Source of the DNA: Erythrobacter sp. F6033
GTDB taxonomy: Bacteria > Pseudomonadota > Alphaproteobacteria > Sphingomonadales > Sphingomonadaceae
Assembly: GCF_023016005.1 (NCBI RefSeq)
Contig: NZ_JALKAZ010000001.1
Location: 744,001-808,000, forward strand
Direction of reading: 5' to 3'
DNA: 64,000 nt
Shown here: piece after piece, positions 24,295 to 33,811 of the stretch
Position numbering within the stretch: the first letter of the stretch is position 1
How the letters are laid out: the number at the start of each line of letters is the position of its first letter
Made by a program: the position numbers and the translations under genes
The notes under the pieces: generated by a model
Told to the model about the DNA's origin: nothing
The model's input: the letters and a program-made list of their open reading frames with translations, nothing else
Databases searched by the model: none

Positions 24295-25353
24295 ATGGAG
24301 CGCGAAAATCAGTTTATCGGCCAATCCGGGGCATTCCTTGATGCGGTCGAAAGGGCGTCTCGCGCTGCCCCTATGAGCCGCCCAGTGCTCGTCATCGGTG
24401 AGCGCGGGACTGGCAAGGAATTGATCGCCGAACGGCTTCACCGTCTATCAACCCGTTGGGATGAGCCTCTCGTCACCATGAATTGCGCGGCGCTTCCTGA
24501 AACCCTGATCGAAGCCGAATTGTTCGGTCACGAAGCGGGGGCCTTTACAGGTGCTACCAAAGCGCGCGCCGGAAGGTTTGAAGAAGCCGACAAGGGCACT
24601 TTGTTTCTCGACGAACTGGGCACATTGTCGATGGGCGCGCAAGAGCGCCTGCTGAGGGCGGTGGAATATGGCGAAGTCACCCGGATTGGCTCTTCGCGTC
24701 CGATCCGCGTTGATGTCCGCATTGTGGCCGCAACCAATGATGATCTGCCCGCGCTGGCCGAAAGCGGTGAATTCCGGGCTGATCTGCTCGATCGGCTTAG
24801 CTTTGAAGTCATAACACTGCCGCCTCTGCGCGTTCGCGAAGGCGATGTCGGCGTTTTGGCTCAGCATTTTGCGCGGCGTATGGCGGCTGAATTGGATTGG
24901 CATCAATGGCCCGGCTTTGCGCCGCATGTGAACGAGCAACTGGAAAACTACGCCTGGCCCGGCAATGTCCGCGAGCTTCGCAATGTGGTGGAGCGTGCGG
25001 TCTATCGCTGGGACGATCCAGCCGAGCCGATCTCACATGTCCAATTCGACCCGTTTGACAGTCCGTGGAAGCCAGTTTCCCCATCGCATCGCAAATCCGA
25101 ACCGGCTGTCAGGTCTCCAGCAGACGGGCAGGGCGCGCAACCGGCGGGTGCTGGCTCACTTGGTGTTGATCTTGACCATGTCGACGATTTGCGCGCCGCG
25201 GTGGATATGCACGAACGGTCAATTGTGCAGCACGCGCTGGGTAAGCACCGCTGGAACCAGCGCCAGACGGCAAAGGCGCTTGGACTGAGCTATGATCAGC
25301 TGCGCCATGCGATCAAGAAGCATGGCCTTATGGAAGAGCAAGCAGAGGATTAG
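24295..25353 (+). CDS. pspF: PspF sigma-54 enhancer-binding activator
   Basis: AAA+ activator of sigma-54 RNA polymerase for the psp operon, 352 aa from ATG 24295. No receiver or sensor domain, as in PspF: starts directly with the AAA+ module (FIGQSGAFLDAVE). Walker A is GERGTGKE, the sigma-54 loop GAFTGA is intact (about residue 85), Walker B is GTLFLDELG. C-terminal Fis-type HTH is RQTAKALGLSYDQLRHAIKK, preceded by a Ser/Pro/Gly-rich linker of about 50 residues. Divergent from the psp operon, as expected for direct control. Confidence 0.95.
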   Translation: MERENQFIGQSGAFLDAVERASRAAPMSRPVLVIGERGTGKELIAERLHRLSTRWDEPLVTMNCAALPETLIEAELFGHEAGAFTGATKARAGRFEEADKGTLFLDELGTLSMGAQERLLRAVEYGEVTRIGSSRPIRVDVRIVAATNDDLPALAESGEFRADLLDRLSFEVITLPPLRVREGDVGVLAQHFARRMAAELDWHQWPGFAPHVNEQLENYAWPGNVRELRNVVERAVYRWDDPAEPISHVQFDPFDSPWKPVSPSHRKSEPAVRSPADGQGAQPAGAGSLGVDLDHVDDLRAAVDMHERSIVQHALGKHRWNQRQTAKALGLSYDQLRHAIKKHGLMEEQAED

Positions 25354-25437
25354 ACGCCTCTTATCTCCATGTTTCTGCTGCAATAACTGCTTGTTTACCC
25401 ATGCGCCTTAAAACCCTTCGTGTGAAAGGGGTTTTGT

Positions 25438-25749
25438 ATGCGTATCGTTGGCGATGTGATCGATAATGTTTTCAGCAGCTTCCGGTTGGTTATGCTGCTT
25501 ATATTCGGTGCTGTTATGCTTTTTGGTCTGTTTATGACCGTCGGAGCAAGCGTTGTTGCGCCGCAAGTCGTCGATGCCGCCGCTGAACGCGCAGAACGTC
25601 TGGGTGAACGCGCTATCGAAGCCGAACTCGAAGCAAAGCGTACTCGCGAAATGAGCAAGGATGGCTGGGGTTATTCTGAACCAGGCAGAGGCTCTGGCTC
25701 GACTTACGAAGATGGTGAGTATGTTGGCGGCTGGGGCAGCGACGACTAA
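25438..25749 (+). CDS. Small membrane protein, function unknown
   Basis: 103 aa with ribosome site AAAGGGG before the ATG. A hydrophobic segment (LVMLLIFGAVMLFGLFMTVGA, residues about 17-38) is followed by a charged helix rich in Ala/Glu/Arg (AERAERLGERAIEAELEAKR) and a Gly/Ser/Tyr-rich C-terminus ending GGWGSDD. It lies downstream of pspF on the same strand, so a stress role is possible, but no family is recognised. Confidence 0.7.
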   Translation: MRIVGDVIDNVFSSFRLVMLLIFGAVMLFGLFMTVGASVVAPQVVDAAAERAERLGERAIEAELEAKRTREMSKDGWGYSEPGRGSGSTYEDGEYVGGWGSDD

Positions 25750-25929
25750 ATACCGCTTCAATACCGCTTTTCAAATAAGTCTGGAATAGTCCGCTTGGCC
25801 CTTGCCAAAGCGGCGGAGTGGGCCTAACTGCCTCTCATCCCGACATTGTCGATACAAGTTTGGATGCTGGCGCCGCAAGGGGCCGGCACAAATCGGCTTT
25901 GTCATGTTGAAACATTATGACGGATTTTG

Positions 25930-26520
25930 ATGAGCGATATCGCGCGCCTTACTGACCTGATCGAACCGGAAGCTGCGGCTTTGGGTTTTGAACTGGTGCG
26001 CGTGAAGATGATGCCATCGGAGGCCGGTGACGGCGGTGAAGCGCTGCAGATCATGGCCGAAGACCCGGCAACGGGTCAGCTTATCATCGAACAATGCGCC
26101 GAGCTTTCGCGCCGCGTTTCCGATATGATCGACGCACGCGAAGAAGCGGGCGAAGTGCTGATCGAAGGTGCCTATCACCTCGAAGTGTCATCGCCAGGTA
26201 TTGATCGTCCTTTGACCCGTGAAAAAGACTTCACGAATTGGGCAGGGCACGAAGCGCGCATCGTTATGACCAAAGGCTGGTCGGGTGACGGAGCCAAAGG
26301 TTCGGGCGAACAGCGCGTATTTAAAGGCGAGCTTATCGGCATCGATGGTGATATGGTGCAGATAGACGCCGTAAACTTGGGTAAGGTTGAACTTCCCCAG
26401 TCAAAAATTCACGCAGCCAAGCTTGTCCTGACGGATGCGCTGATCGCTGCAACCAAACCGATCGACACCACTGGTGCCGAAGACATTGTAGAAGACACTC
26501 AAGAAAAGGCAGACGACTGA
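25930..26520 (+). CDS. rimP: Ribosome maturation factor RimP
   Basis: Needed for 30S subunit maturation, 196 aa. N-terminal ARLTDLIEPEAAALGFELVRV, central YHLEVSSPGIDRPLTREKDF (family signature) and C-terminal SH3-like domain. The ATG at 25930 is preferred over the TTG one codon earlier. Stop overlaps the nusA start as TGATG, the usual rimP-nusA coupling. Confidence 0.95.
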   Translation: MSDIARLTDLIEPEAAALGFELVRVKMMPSEAGDGGEALQIMAEDPATGQLIIEQCAELSRRVSDMIDAREEAGEVLIEGAYHLEVSSPGIDRPLTREKDFTNWAGHEARIVMTKGWSGDGAKGSGEQRVFKGELIGIDGDMVQIDAVNLGKVELPQSKIHAAKLVLTDALIAATKPIDTTGAEDIVEDTQEKADD

Positions 26521-28151
26521 TGGCCAGTGCCATTTCCGCCAACAAGGCAGAACTTATCGCGATTGCAAACGCTGTTGCTTCGGAAAAGATGATCGACAAA
26601 TCGATCGTTATCGAAGCGATGGAAGAAGCAATCCAGAAATCAGCCCGTAACCGTTACGGTGCCGAAAACGACATTCGTGCGAAGCTCGATCCGCAAACCG
26701 GCGATCTGACGCTGTGGCGCGTTGTCGAAGTGGTCGAGGAAGTTGAAGACTACTTCAAGCAGGTCGATCTGAAGCAGGGCCAGAAACTGCAAGAAGGCGC
26801 GGCCATCGGCGACTTTATCGTTGATCCACTGCCTCCAGTTGATCTGGGCCGCATCGATGCCCAGTCCGCAAAGCAGGTTATCTTCCAGAAAGTCCGTGAT
26901 GCTGAGCGTGAGCGTCAGTTCGAAGAGTTCAAAGACCGCGCTGGTGAAGTTATCACCGGTGTGATCAAGTCGGTCGAATTTGGCCACGTGATCGTCAATC
27001 TTGGCCGCGCCGAAGGCGTTATTCGCCGCGATCAGCAAATTCCGCGTGAAGCCGCTCGTGTCGGCGAGCGTGTCCGCGCGCTCATCACCAAAGTGGAACG
27101 CAACAATCGCGGTCCGCAAATCTTCCTCTCACGCGCCGCGCCTGATTTCATGCGCAAGCTGTTCGCGCAGGAAGTGCCTGAAATTTACGATGGCATCATC
27201 GAAATCAAAGCCGCTGCTCGCGATCCGGGTTCACGCGCCAAGATCGGCGTGATCAGCCACGACAGCAGCATCGACCCGGTCGGCGCCTGCGTTGGTATGA
27301 AGGGTAGCCGCGTTCAGGCCGTCGTGCAGGAATTGCAGGGCGAAAAGATCGACATCATTCCATGGTCGGAAGATATCGCGACCTTTATCGTGAACGCCTT
27401 GCAGCCGGCAACGGTTGCCCGCGTTGTTCTCGACGAAGACGATGGCCGTATCGAAGTCGTTGTTCCGGATGATCAGCTTTCGCTGGCAATCGGTCGCCGC
27501 GGCCAGAACGTGCGTTTGGCCAGCCAGCTTACCGGCAACCAGATCGACATCATGACCGAGGAAGAAGCTTCCGAGAAGCGTTCCAAGGAATTCGCCGAGC
27601 GTTCGAAAATGTTCGAAGAAGAGCTCGACGTCGACGAAACGCTTTCGCAGCTGCTCGTGGCCGAAGGCTTCGCGATGCTCGAAGAAGTCGCCTATGTCGA
27701 CAAGGCCGAACTGGCCGCGATCGAAGGCTTCGACGAGGACCTCGCCGAGGAACTTCAGAGCCGTGCTCTTGAAGCGATCGAGCGTCAGGAAGAAACCCAC
27801 CGTATCGCCCGCCGCGAACTCGGCGTGGAAGATGATCTGGCGACCATGCCGCATCTCAACGAAGCTATGTTGGTTGTGCTTGGCAAAGCTGGCATCAAAA
27901 CACTTGATGACTTGGCTGACCTCGCGACTGACGAACTTATCGCGAAGAAACGCGAAGCGCCTCGTCGCCGCAACAACACAGACGGCCCGCCGATGCGTCG
28001 TCCGCAGCGTGAACAGGACAAGGGCGGCGTGCTTGGTGAGTATGGCCTGACTGAAGAGCAGGGCAACGAAATCATTATGGCTGCCCGCGCACACTGGTTC
28101 GAAGACGAGCCTGACACTCAGGAGGCCGCCGATGCGGACTCCACACAATGA
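26520..28151 (+). CDS. nusA: Transcription termination/antitermination factor NusA
   Basis: RNA polymerase-binding factor, 543 aa. NusA N-terminal domain, S1 domain (VITGVIKSVEFGHVIVNLGR), two KH domains (VGACVGMKGSRVQAVVQEL and LSLAIGRRGQNVRLASQLTG), then acidic AR-like C-terminal repeats. Part of rimP-nusA-ylxR-infB. Its end overlaps the ylxR gene by 20 nt. Confidence 0.97.
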   Translation: MASAISANKAELIAIANAVASEKMIDKSIVIEAMEEAIQKSARNRYGAENDIRAKLDPQTGDLTLWRVVEVVEEVEDYFKQVDLKQGQKLQEGAAIGDFIVDPLPPVDLGRIDAQSAKQVIFQKVRDAERERQFEEFKDRAGEVITGVIKSVEFGHVIVNLGRAEGVIRRDQQIPREAARVGERVRALITKVERNNRGPQIFLSRAAPDFMRKLFAQEVPEIYDGIIEIKAAARDPGSRAKIGVISHDSSIDPVGACVGMKGSRVQAVVQELQGEKIDIIPWSEDIATFIVNALQPATVARVVLDEDDGRIEVVVPDDQLSLAIGRRGQNVRLASQLTGNQIDIMTEEEASEKRSKEFAERSKMFEEELDVDETLSQLLVAEGFAMLEEVAYVDKAELAAIEGFDEDLAEELQSRALEAIERQEETHRIARRELGVEDDLATMPHLNEAMLVVLGKAGIKTLDDLADLATDELIAKKREAPRRRNNTDGPPMRRPQREQDKGGVLGEYGLTEEQGNEIIMAARAHWFEDEPDTQEAADADSTQ

Positions 28152-28953
28152 GCGCGTAAGTTCAGACATCGCTGAAACGCCCCGTTCCCGGCAAGCTGAT
28201 AAAGCTTCCGGGAGCGAGCGGCGCTGCATTCTTTCAGGAGAGACGCATCCTCGCGAAAGCCTCGTGCGGCTTGCGATTTCTCCTGATGGTTTGGTCTTGC
28301 CCGATCCCGGTGCAAAGGCACCCGGACGAGGCGCATGGATCGCGCCAGACCGCGCTGCACTTGAAGCGGCGATCGCTGATGGCCATTTCAAACGGGCATT
28401 GATGCGCGCCTTCAAGGGCGGGCCGGCCAATACAGACGGAGAGCGCGTAACGCTTTCCTACTCCGATGATTTGCCGCAGCAGATCGAAATGGCACTGACC
28501 CGTCACCTGACAGACCGCCTTGGGCTGGAGATGCGCGCTGGCAACGTCGTGGCAGGATCGAGTCGGATCGAGGAACAGGCACGACAAGCCCGTCTCGGCC
28601 TATTGCTCCATACCAGCGACAGCAGCGAAGCTGGCCGCAAGAAACTGGACCAGGCCTGGCGCGTGGGAGCCGAAATCGAAGGGTCCGGAGCGCGCGGTCA
28701 GGTCTTACCACTGGACCGCGATGCGCTCTCTGTGGCATTGGGCCGCGAGAATGTCGTCCATTTGGGCGTTTCGGGGCGGCCTGAAGATTTGGAAGGTTCC
28801 AAAAAGGCCCGCGCGGCGAACCGCGTGGCACAGGCGGTAAATCGCCTAGTGGGATTTGCAGGCGGCGCAGATGCCGTTTGTGATCGGCCTGTTTCAGACG
28901 AAGCGCTAGCCGCGCCATCCGGCGCTGGCGGCGACGACAGAATTGATACGTGA
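28132..28953 (+). CDS. YlxR (DUF448) and L7Ae-like fusion, RNA-binding
   Basis: 273 aa. The N-terminal YlxR domain has RRCILSGETHPRESLVRLAISPDG and PGRGAWI. The second half (KAGNVVAGSSRIEEQAR-like region then RQARLGLLLHTSDSSE) resembles the ribosomal L7Ae/L30e fold. This fusion is usual in alphaproteobacteria between nusA and infB. YlxR of firmicutes modulates RNase P; a like role here is inference. Confidence 0.88.
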   Translation: MRTPHNERVSSDIAETPRSRQADKASGSERRCILSGETHPRESLVRLAISPDGLVLPDPGAKAPGRGAWIAPDRAALEAAIADGHFKRALMRAFKGGPANTDGERVTLSYSDDLPQQIEMALTRHLTDRLGLEMRAGNVVAGSSRIEEQARQARLGLLLHTSDSSEAGRKKLDQAWRVGAEIEGSGARGQVLPLDRDALSVALGRENVVHLGVSGRPEDLEGSKKARAANRVAQAVNRLVGFAGGADAVCDRPVSDEALAAPSGAGGDDRIDT

Positions 28954-28970
28954 AGGATTAACGAGCTAGA

Positions 28971-31505
28971 ATGAGCGACGAACCAGAAAAACGCACCCGT
29001 AAACCGCTAGGCCTCAAAAGGGCGGTCGATGCTGGCGAGGTCAAGCAGACCTTTAGCCACGGCCGCACCAACAAGGTTGCGGTTGAGGTGAAGCGCCGCC
29101 GCAAGCTCCTTAAGCCCGGCGAAACTCCGCCTGAGCCGACGCCTGCACCGGCCCCTGCGCCCGCACCGGCACCTGAACCCGCAGCTGAAAAGCCCGCGGC
29201 CAAGAAGCCTGCGAAACGCGCACCTGCCGGTGAAACCGCGCAGGAACGCGTGAAGCGCCTTCAACTCGAAGCGGAAGAGCAGCGCCTTTCCCAGCTTGCC
29301 GATGATCGCAAGCGTGAAGAGCAGCAGGCCAAAAAGCGTGAGGAAGAGGAAGCTCGCCAGCGCGAAGACAACAAGAAGGCCGAGGCAGACGCCGAAAAAC
29401 GCGCTGCTGAAGAAGCGAAAGCGGCTGAGCAGACTGAGGCTATGGAAGCCGAAGCTCCCGCTGCTGCCGCTGCGCCAGTGGAAGAGGCCAAGCCGGCAGG
29501 ACGCAAGTTCACTCCTGTCGCGCGTCCAGAGCCGAAGCGCCCTGAAAAGAAGAAGAAAGAGGACAAGCGCGCCCAAAAAGATACAGGCGGCGGCAGCGAC
29601 AAGCGCCGCTCTGGCAAGCTGACCGTTACCAAAGCGCTGAACGAGGACGAAGGCCGCCGTGCCCGCAGCCTCGCCGCGCTGAAGCGTGCGCGTGAAAAAG
29701 AACGCCGTATGCAAGGCGGAGGCTCATCCAAGCCGCGCGAGAAACAGGTTCGCGATGTTATCGTTCCCGAAGCGATCACCGTTGGCGAGCTCGCCAAACG
29801 GATGGGCGAAAAGGGTGCGGACCTCGTCAAAGAGCTGTTCAACCTGGATATGATGGTCACCGTCAACCAGACGATTGATCAGGAAACCGCCGAACTGCTC
29901 GTCGAACAATTCGGCCACAATATCGAGAAGGTTTCTGAAGCCGATATCGACATTGTCGCTGAAGAAGATGTTGATCCGGAAGAGACGCAAAAACCGCGTC
30001 CACCGGTCGTCACCATCATGGGCCATGTCGACCACGGCAAAACCTCGCTGCTCGATGCCCTGCGCGGCGCCAATGTAGTCAAAGGCGAAGCGGGCGGTAT
30101 CACGCAGCATATCGGCAGCTATCAGATCACAACCAAGGGCAAGAAGAAGATCACCTTCCTCGACACCCCGGGCCACGCCGCATTCACCGAAATGCGTCAA
30201 CGCGGCGCGAATGTGACTGATATTGTTGTGCTGGTTGTGGCGGCGGATGACGGCATCATGCCGCAGACCATCGAAGCCATTAAGCACACCAAAGCGGCTG
30301 GCGTCCCGATGATCGTTGCTATTAACAAGATGGATAAGCCGGAAGCCGATCCGAACAATATCCGCAGCCGTTTGCTCGAACACGAAGTGATCGTGGAATC
30401 GATGTCGGGTGAAGTTCAGGATGTCGAAATTTCGGCGACCAAGAAAACCGGTCTTGATGAGCTGATTGAGAAGATCGAGCTGCAGGCTGAATTGCTTGAG
30501 CTGAAAGCACGCCCGGATCGCGATGCGGATGCGACTGTGATCGAAGCTCAGCTGGACAAGGGTCGCGGCCCTGTTGCGACTGTGCTCATCACACGCGGCA
30601 CTCTGAAGCGCGGCGATACATTCGTCGTCGGCACGCAAAGCGGCCGTGTGCGTGCGATCGTCAATGATCAGGGTAAGCAGATCAAGGAAGCTGGCCCGTC
30701 CATGCCGGTCGAGGTCCTTGGCCTTGGCGGTGTGCCGTCGGCCGGCGATCAGCTGACCGTGGTCGAAAACGAACAGCGCGCCCGCGAAGTGGCCGAATAT
30801 CGCCAGGAAAAGGCAACCGAACAGCGGACCGCCCTGGCCCCGACCAGCTTCGATACGATGTTCAACAATCTTGCATCGGATGTCATCGAATGGCCGGTTC
30901 TGGTCAAAGCTGACGTTCAGGGCTCGGTTGAGGCGATTGTTACCTCGCTGCACAACATTTCGACCGACGACATCAAAGTCCGCGTGCTGCACGCAGGCGT
31001 CGGCGCGATCACGGAAAGCGATGTTACGCTTGCCGCTGCATCGAATGCGCCGATTATCGGTTTCGGCGTGCGTCCAAACGCGAAAGCGCGCGAACTCGTC
31101 AAACGCGATGGCGTGCGGATGATGTATTACGATGTCATCTATCACCTGACCGAAGCGGTCGCGAAGGAAATGGCCGGCGAGCTTGGTCCGGAACGGATCG
31201 AAACCGTTGTTGGCCGTGCTGCGGTTCAACAGGTCTTCAAATCGGGCAAGCGCGACAAAGCGGCCGGTCTGCTGGTCGAAGAGGGCGTTATTCGCAAAGG
31301 CCTCTTCGCACGTCTCACGCGCGAAGATGTTATCGTTTCGGCGACAACCATCGCCTCGCTGCGGCGCTTTAAGGACGACGTGGACGAAGTCCGCTCAGGC
31401 CTCGAATGCGGCGTAGTGCTCGAAGACACGAACGATATTCAGCCGGGCGACCAGCTGGAAGTCTTCGAAGTTGAAGAGCGCGAACGGACGATTGAGGTGG
31501 GGTGA
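28971..31505 (+). CDS. infB: Translation initiation factor IF-2
   Basis: GTPase that places initiator tRNA on the 30S subunit, 844 aa. The N-terminal third is low complexity (Pro/Ala repeats, then Lys/Glu/Ala/Arg coil, about residues 40-250). IF2 N-domain near [22 protein letters not shown]1 is [10 protein letters not shown]3 DTPGHAAF, G4 NKMD. Last part is the C2 domain with [18 protein letters not shown]. Normal for alphaproteobacteria. Confidence 0.97.
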   Translation: MSDEPEKRTRKPLGLKRAVDAGEVKQTFSHGRTNKVAVEVKRRRKLLKPGETPPEPTPAPAPAPAPAPEPAAEKPAAKKPAKRAPAGETAQERVKRLQLEAEEQRLSQLADDRKREEQQAKKREEEEARQREDNKKAEADAEKRAAEEAKAAEQTEAMEAEAPAAAAAPVEEAKPAGRKFTPVARPEPKRPEKKKKEDKRAQKDTGGGSDKRRSGKLTVTKALNEDEGRRARSLAALKRAREKERRMQGGGSSKPREKQVRDVIVPEAITVGELAKRMGEKGADLVKELFNLDMMVTVNQTIDQETAELLVEQFGHNIEKVSEADIDIVAEEDVDPEETQKPRPPVVTIMGHVDHGKTSLLDALRGANVVKGEAGGITQHIGSYQITTKGKKKITFLDTPGHAAFTEMRQRGANVTDIVVLVVAADDGIMPQTIEAIKHTKAAGVPMIVAINKMDKPEADPNNIRSRLLEHEVIVESMSGEVQDVEISATKKTGLDELIEKIELQAELLELKARPDRDADATVIEAQLDKGRGPVATVLITRGTLKRGDTFVVGTQSGRVRAIVNDQGKQIKEAGPSMPVEVLGLGGVPSAGDQLTVVENEQRAREVAEYRQEKATEQRTALAPTSFDTMFNNLASDVIEWPVLVKADVQGSVEAIVTSLHNISTDDIKVRVLHAGVGAITESDVTLAAASNAPIIGFGVRPNAKARELVKRDGVRMMYYDVIYHLTEAVAKEMAGELGPERIETVVGRAAVQQVFKSGKRDKAAGLLVEEGVIRKGLFARLTREDVIVSATTIASLRRFKDDVDEVRSGLECGVVLEDTNDIQPGDQLEVFEVEERERTIEVG

Positions 31506-31518
31506 GGACCGCTAACAC

Positions 31519-31704
31519 TTGAGTGATCAGGAAGGCGACCACGACGACAGTCGGTACATGACCAACGAAGAGTTGGAGGCGCGTCGCTGGGCAGCGCTTC
31601 CTTGGCACAAGCGCATGTTAGAGAGGCTTTTGTCCGCCGGTTGCTCGATTGATCTTTTCGTAATCGTACTGCTCATCGGTTTGCCGACGTTGTGGTTCAG
31701 CTAG
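31519..31704 (+). CDS. Possible 61-residue single-span membrane protein
   Basis: An open frame begins at TTG 31519 or ATG 31558. The protein would have an acidic N-terminus, EELEARRWAALPWHKRMLERLL, and a hydrophobic C-terminal span (IDLFVIVLLIGLPTLWF). It sits between infB (14 nt away) and a thioesterase (10 nt away), which favours expression, but ribosome sites are weak. No family recognised. Confidence 0.5.
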   Translation: MSDQEGDHDDSRYMTNEELEARRWAALPWHKRMLERLLSAGCSIDLFVIVLLIGLPTLWFS

Positions 31705-31714
31705 GGTCGAATGA

Positions 31715-32155
31715 ATGAGCTGGGAAGACCAAATTCAGGCGGGGGCCGAAGGTTCGCCGCACTCAAACCTACTCGGTTCAGAATTCGTCTCCTTCGACGA
31801 GGAAACGCTGACTGCCACCATGCAGTTCACGGTCAAACGTGAAATGACCACATGGCGCGGCGGCGTGCAGGGCGGTTTGGTCGCCGGGTATCTCGATGAT
31901 GTGATGGGCTATGCCTATGTCGCGGCCACTGGCGGCGAGATGGCACCGCTCAACCTCGAGATTTCCATGTCGCTGATCCGCTTGATCCCGGAGGGCGCCA
32001 AAGTGATTGGCAAGGGCAGGGTGGTGAAAGCCGGGCGGCGCGTTGTCTTTCTCGAAGGGGAGTTGTTGGCCGAGGACGGCACGATCTATGCCCGCTCTAC
32101 TTCCACTGCGATCCCGACACCGCGTCCGTCGCCCACCGAAACGGGCATGGGCTGA
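31715..32155 (+). CDS. PaaI family acyl-CoA thioesterase
   Basis: Hot-dog fold thioesterase, 146 aa. Catalytic loop and helix MTTWRGGVQGGLVAGYLDDVMGYA, with the GG-hydrophobic-D pattern of the PaaI group (substrate usually aromatic or short acyl-CoA). TGATG overlap with DUF1697 gene next. It lies inside the infB-rbfA stretch. Confidence 0.87.
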   Translation: MSWEDQIQAGAEGSPHSNLLGSEFVSFDEETLTATMQFTVKREMTTWRGGVQGGLVAGYLDDVMGYAYVAATGGEMAPLNLEISMSLIRLIPEGAKVIGKGRVVKAGRRVVFLEGELLAEDGTIYARSTSTAIPTPRPSPTETGMG

Positions 32156-32712
32156 TGGCCAAAGAACAGAGACGCTATCTGGCGCTGCTGGGCAGCATCA
32201 ATATTGGCGGCAACCGGATCAAGATGGTTGATCTGAAAGCCGCGCTTGAAGCGGCGGGTTTCAAGGATGTTTCGACCGTCGCGGCAAGCGGCAATGTGAT
32301 CCTGACCGACTCTCGCGATGCGCCGACCATTGAAGCCGAGCTCGAAAGCACTGTGCAAGGAACATTTGGTTTTAAATCCTGCGCGATGGTCCGCACCGAG
32401 GCGGAAGTCCGTGCTGCGATTGACGAAAACCCGTTCCATGGCATCGGGCCGGAGCACGGATCCGATAAGATGGTGCATTCAATCTTTCTGAACCATCAGC
32501 CTGAACAGGCGAGCGTTGATGCTCTGATCGAGGAACACAAATCAAAGGGCAGCGAGCGGCTTGCCTTGGGTGACCGCGTGCTGTTTCTCGACTATGTGCA
32601 CGGCGTTGGTGTGTCCGATCTATCCAGCAAGTTTCTGGAGCGGAGGCTTGGCTGTAAGGGCACGGCTCGCAATATGAACTCGCTCAAGAATATCCTTTCA
32701 AAGATGGTGTAG
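32155..32712 (+). CDS. DUF1697 domain protein
   Basis: 185 aa. Family signature at the N-terminus: [20 protein letters not shown] and [11 protein letters not shown], with ENPF and [10 protein letters not shown] further on. Function of the family is unknown. It has a TGATG overlap with the thioesterase and lies 5 nt before rbfA. Confidence 0.9.
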   Translation: MAKEQRRYLALLGSINIGGNRIKMVDLKAALEAAGFKDVSTVAASGNVILTDSRDAPTIEAELESTVQGTFGFKSCAMVRTEAEVRAAIDENPFHGIGPEHGSDKMVHSIFLNHQPEQASVDALIEEHKSKGSERLALGDRVLFLDYVHGVGVSDLSSKFLERRLGCKGTARNMNSLKNILSKMV

Positions 32713-32716
32713 CCCG

Positions 32717-33130
32717 ATGGCCCGCAAAGATCCCTTTACCGCCGAACAGCAATCGGTCCGCGTCCTGAAGGTGGGCGAGCGGGTGCGGCATATCCTGTCT
32801 GAACTTCTTGCGCGGCAGGAAGTGCATGATGAGGTTGTGAGTGCTTCGAACATTTCGGTTACAGAAGTTCGTCTCACGCCGGATCTGCGGAACGCCACCG
32901 CTTATGTGAAACCGCTATTGGGCGCGAGTGAAGACGATGTGGTGCAAGCGCTGCGCCAGAACACAGCGTTTCTTCAACGCGAAGTTGCCAAGCGGCTGGG
33001 CCTGAAATTCGCGCCCAAGCTTAAGTTCCGCAAGGATGAGAGCTTTGCCGAGGCGGATCGTATCGAAGAGCTGCTGCGCGATCCAAAGGTTGCGCGCGAC
33101 CTTGATGATGAAGACGGTGAAGACGCCTAA
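32717..33130 (+). CDS. rbfA: Ribosome-binding factor A
   Basis: Cold-response 30S assembly factor, 137 aa. Type II KH fold with [43 protein letters not shown] and [17 protein letters not shown]. In most genomes truB follows; here a convergent yceI gene follows, overlapping by 4 nt, and truB lies at 48714. Confidence 0.95.
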   Translation: MARKDPFTAEQQSVRVLKVGERVRHILSELLARQEVHDEVVSASNISVTEVRLTPDLRNATAYVKPLLGASEDDVVQALRQNTAFLQREVAKRLGLKFAPKLKFRKDESFAEADRIEELLRDPKVARDLDDEDGEDA

Positions 33131-33699
33131 TTCGGTGTCATCCGCGCGCGAAATTTAATCTTCACATTGTTGCCCACGACCAGCTGATAGCTTTTCATGC
33201 CGTATTTGCGCCGGTCAATTGTCGTGGTCGCGGTGAAACTGACGGCTTCTCTTGCGCCGGCTTTGTTAGGATCGCTGTCGAATCTTACGTCCAGCGTTTG
33301 AGGCTTGGTTACGCCGCGTGCGGTGAGGTTCCCTGAAACTGTCCCCCGGGTTGGGGAGGAAAGCGTGAGCGATTTGCCTACGAAGCGAACCGTAGGATAC
33401 TTTTCGACCCAGAAAAACTTGTCTCCGCGCAGCCGTTTAAGCGTGGTCTCGTCCGGTGCGGTTAAAGATGTTGTATCGAATGTGACGTCGATAGCCGCTC
33501 TTTCAGGAGCATCGGGAACAATGACTGCCTTGCCCCGCATTTTGGGGATCGTCATGGTCTTGCTGGACAGACCGAAAAACGAGACTTTGGCGCTCAGTTC
33601 GCTGGCGCCGGGGTCCAGCGAGTAATTGCGCGGCGCGCTGGTGTTACCGGCAAAAGCCAATGCCAAAAGAGGCACGAATATCAGGTGTTTTGGTCGCAA
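33127..33699 (-). CDS. YceI family periplasmic lipid-binding protein
   Basis: 190 aa from a TTG at 33699 with AAGGAG eight nt upstream; the longer frame is rejected. Signal peptide [17 protein letters not shown]. Lipocalin-like YceI barrel: [48 protein letters not shown], ending [17 protein letters not shown]. Probably binds a polyisoprenoid in the periplasm. Confidence 0.9.
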   Translation of the reverse strand: MRPKHLIFVPLLALAFAGNTSAPRNYSLDPGASELSAKVSFFGLSSKTMTIPKMRGKAVIVPDAPERAAIDVTFDTTSLTAPDETTLKRLRGDKFFWVEKYPTVRFVGKSLTLSSPTRGTVSGNLTARGVTKPQTLDVRFDSDPNKAGAREAVSFTATTTIDRRKYGMKSYQLVVGNNVKIKFRARMTPN

Positions 33700-33811
33700 A
33701 GTCTTGCTCCTTGTTACCCCGTTATACGTCCCACTTGCGCAGAAGGTTTCACTTGGTGAAATTTGTGCGGCGGGATGGATCAATGACCCATCCCGCAATC
33801 ACGTCAGCTTG

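Noticed and set aside
29724..31229. 501-codon minus-strand open frame
   Set aside because: Antisense to the G domain of infB; a shadow of GC-rich third positions.
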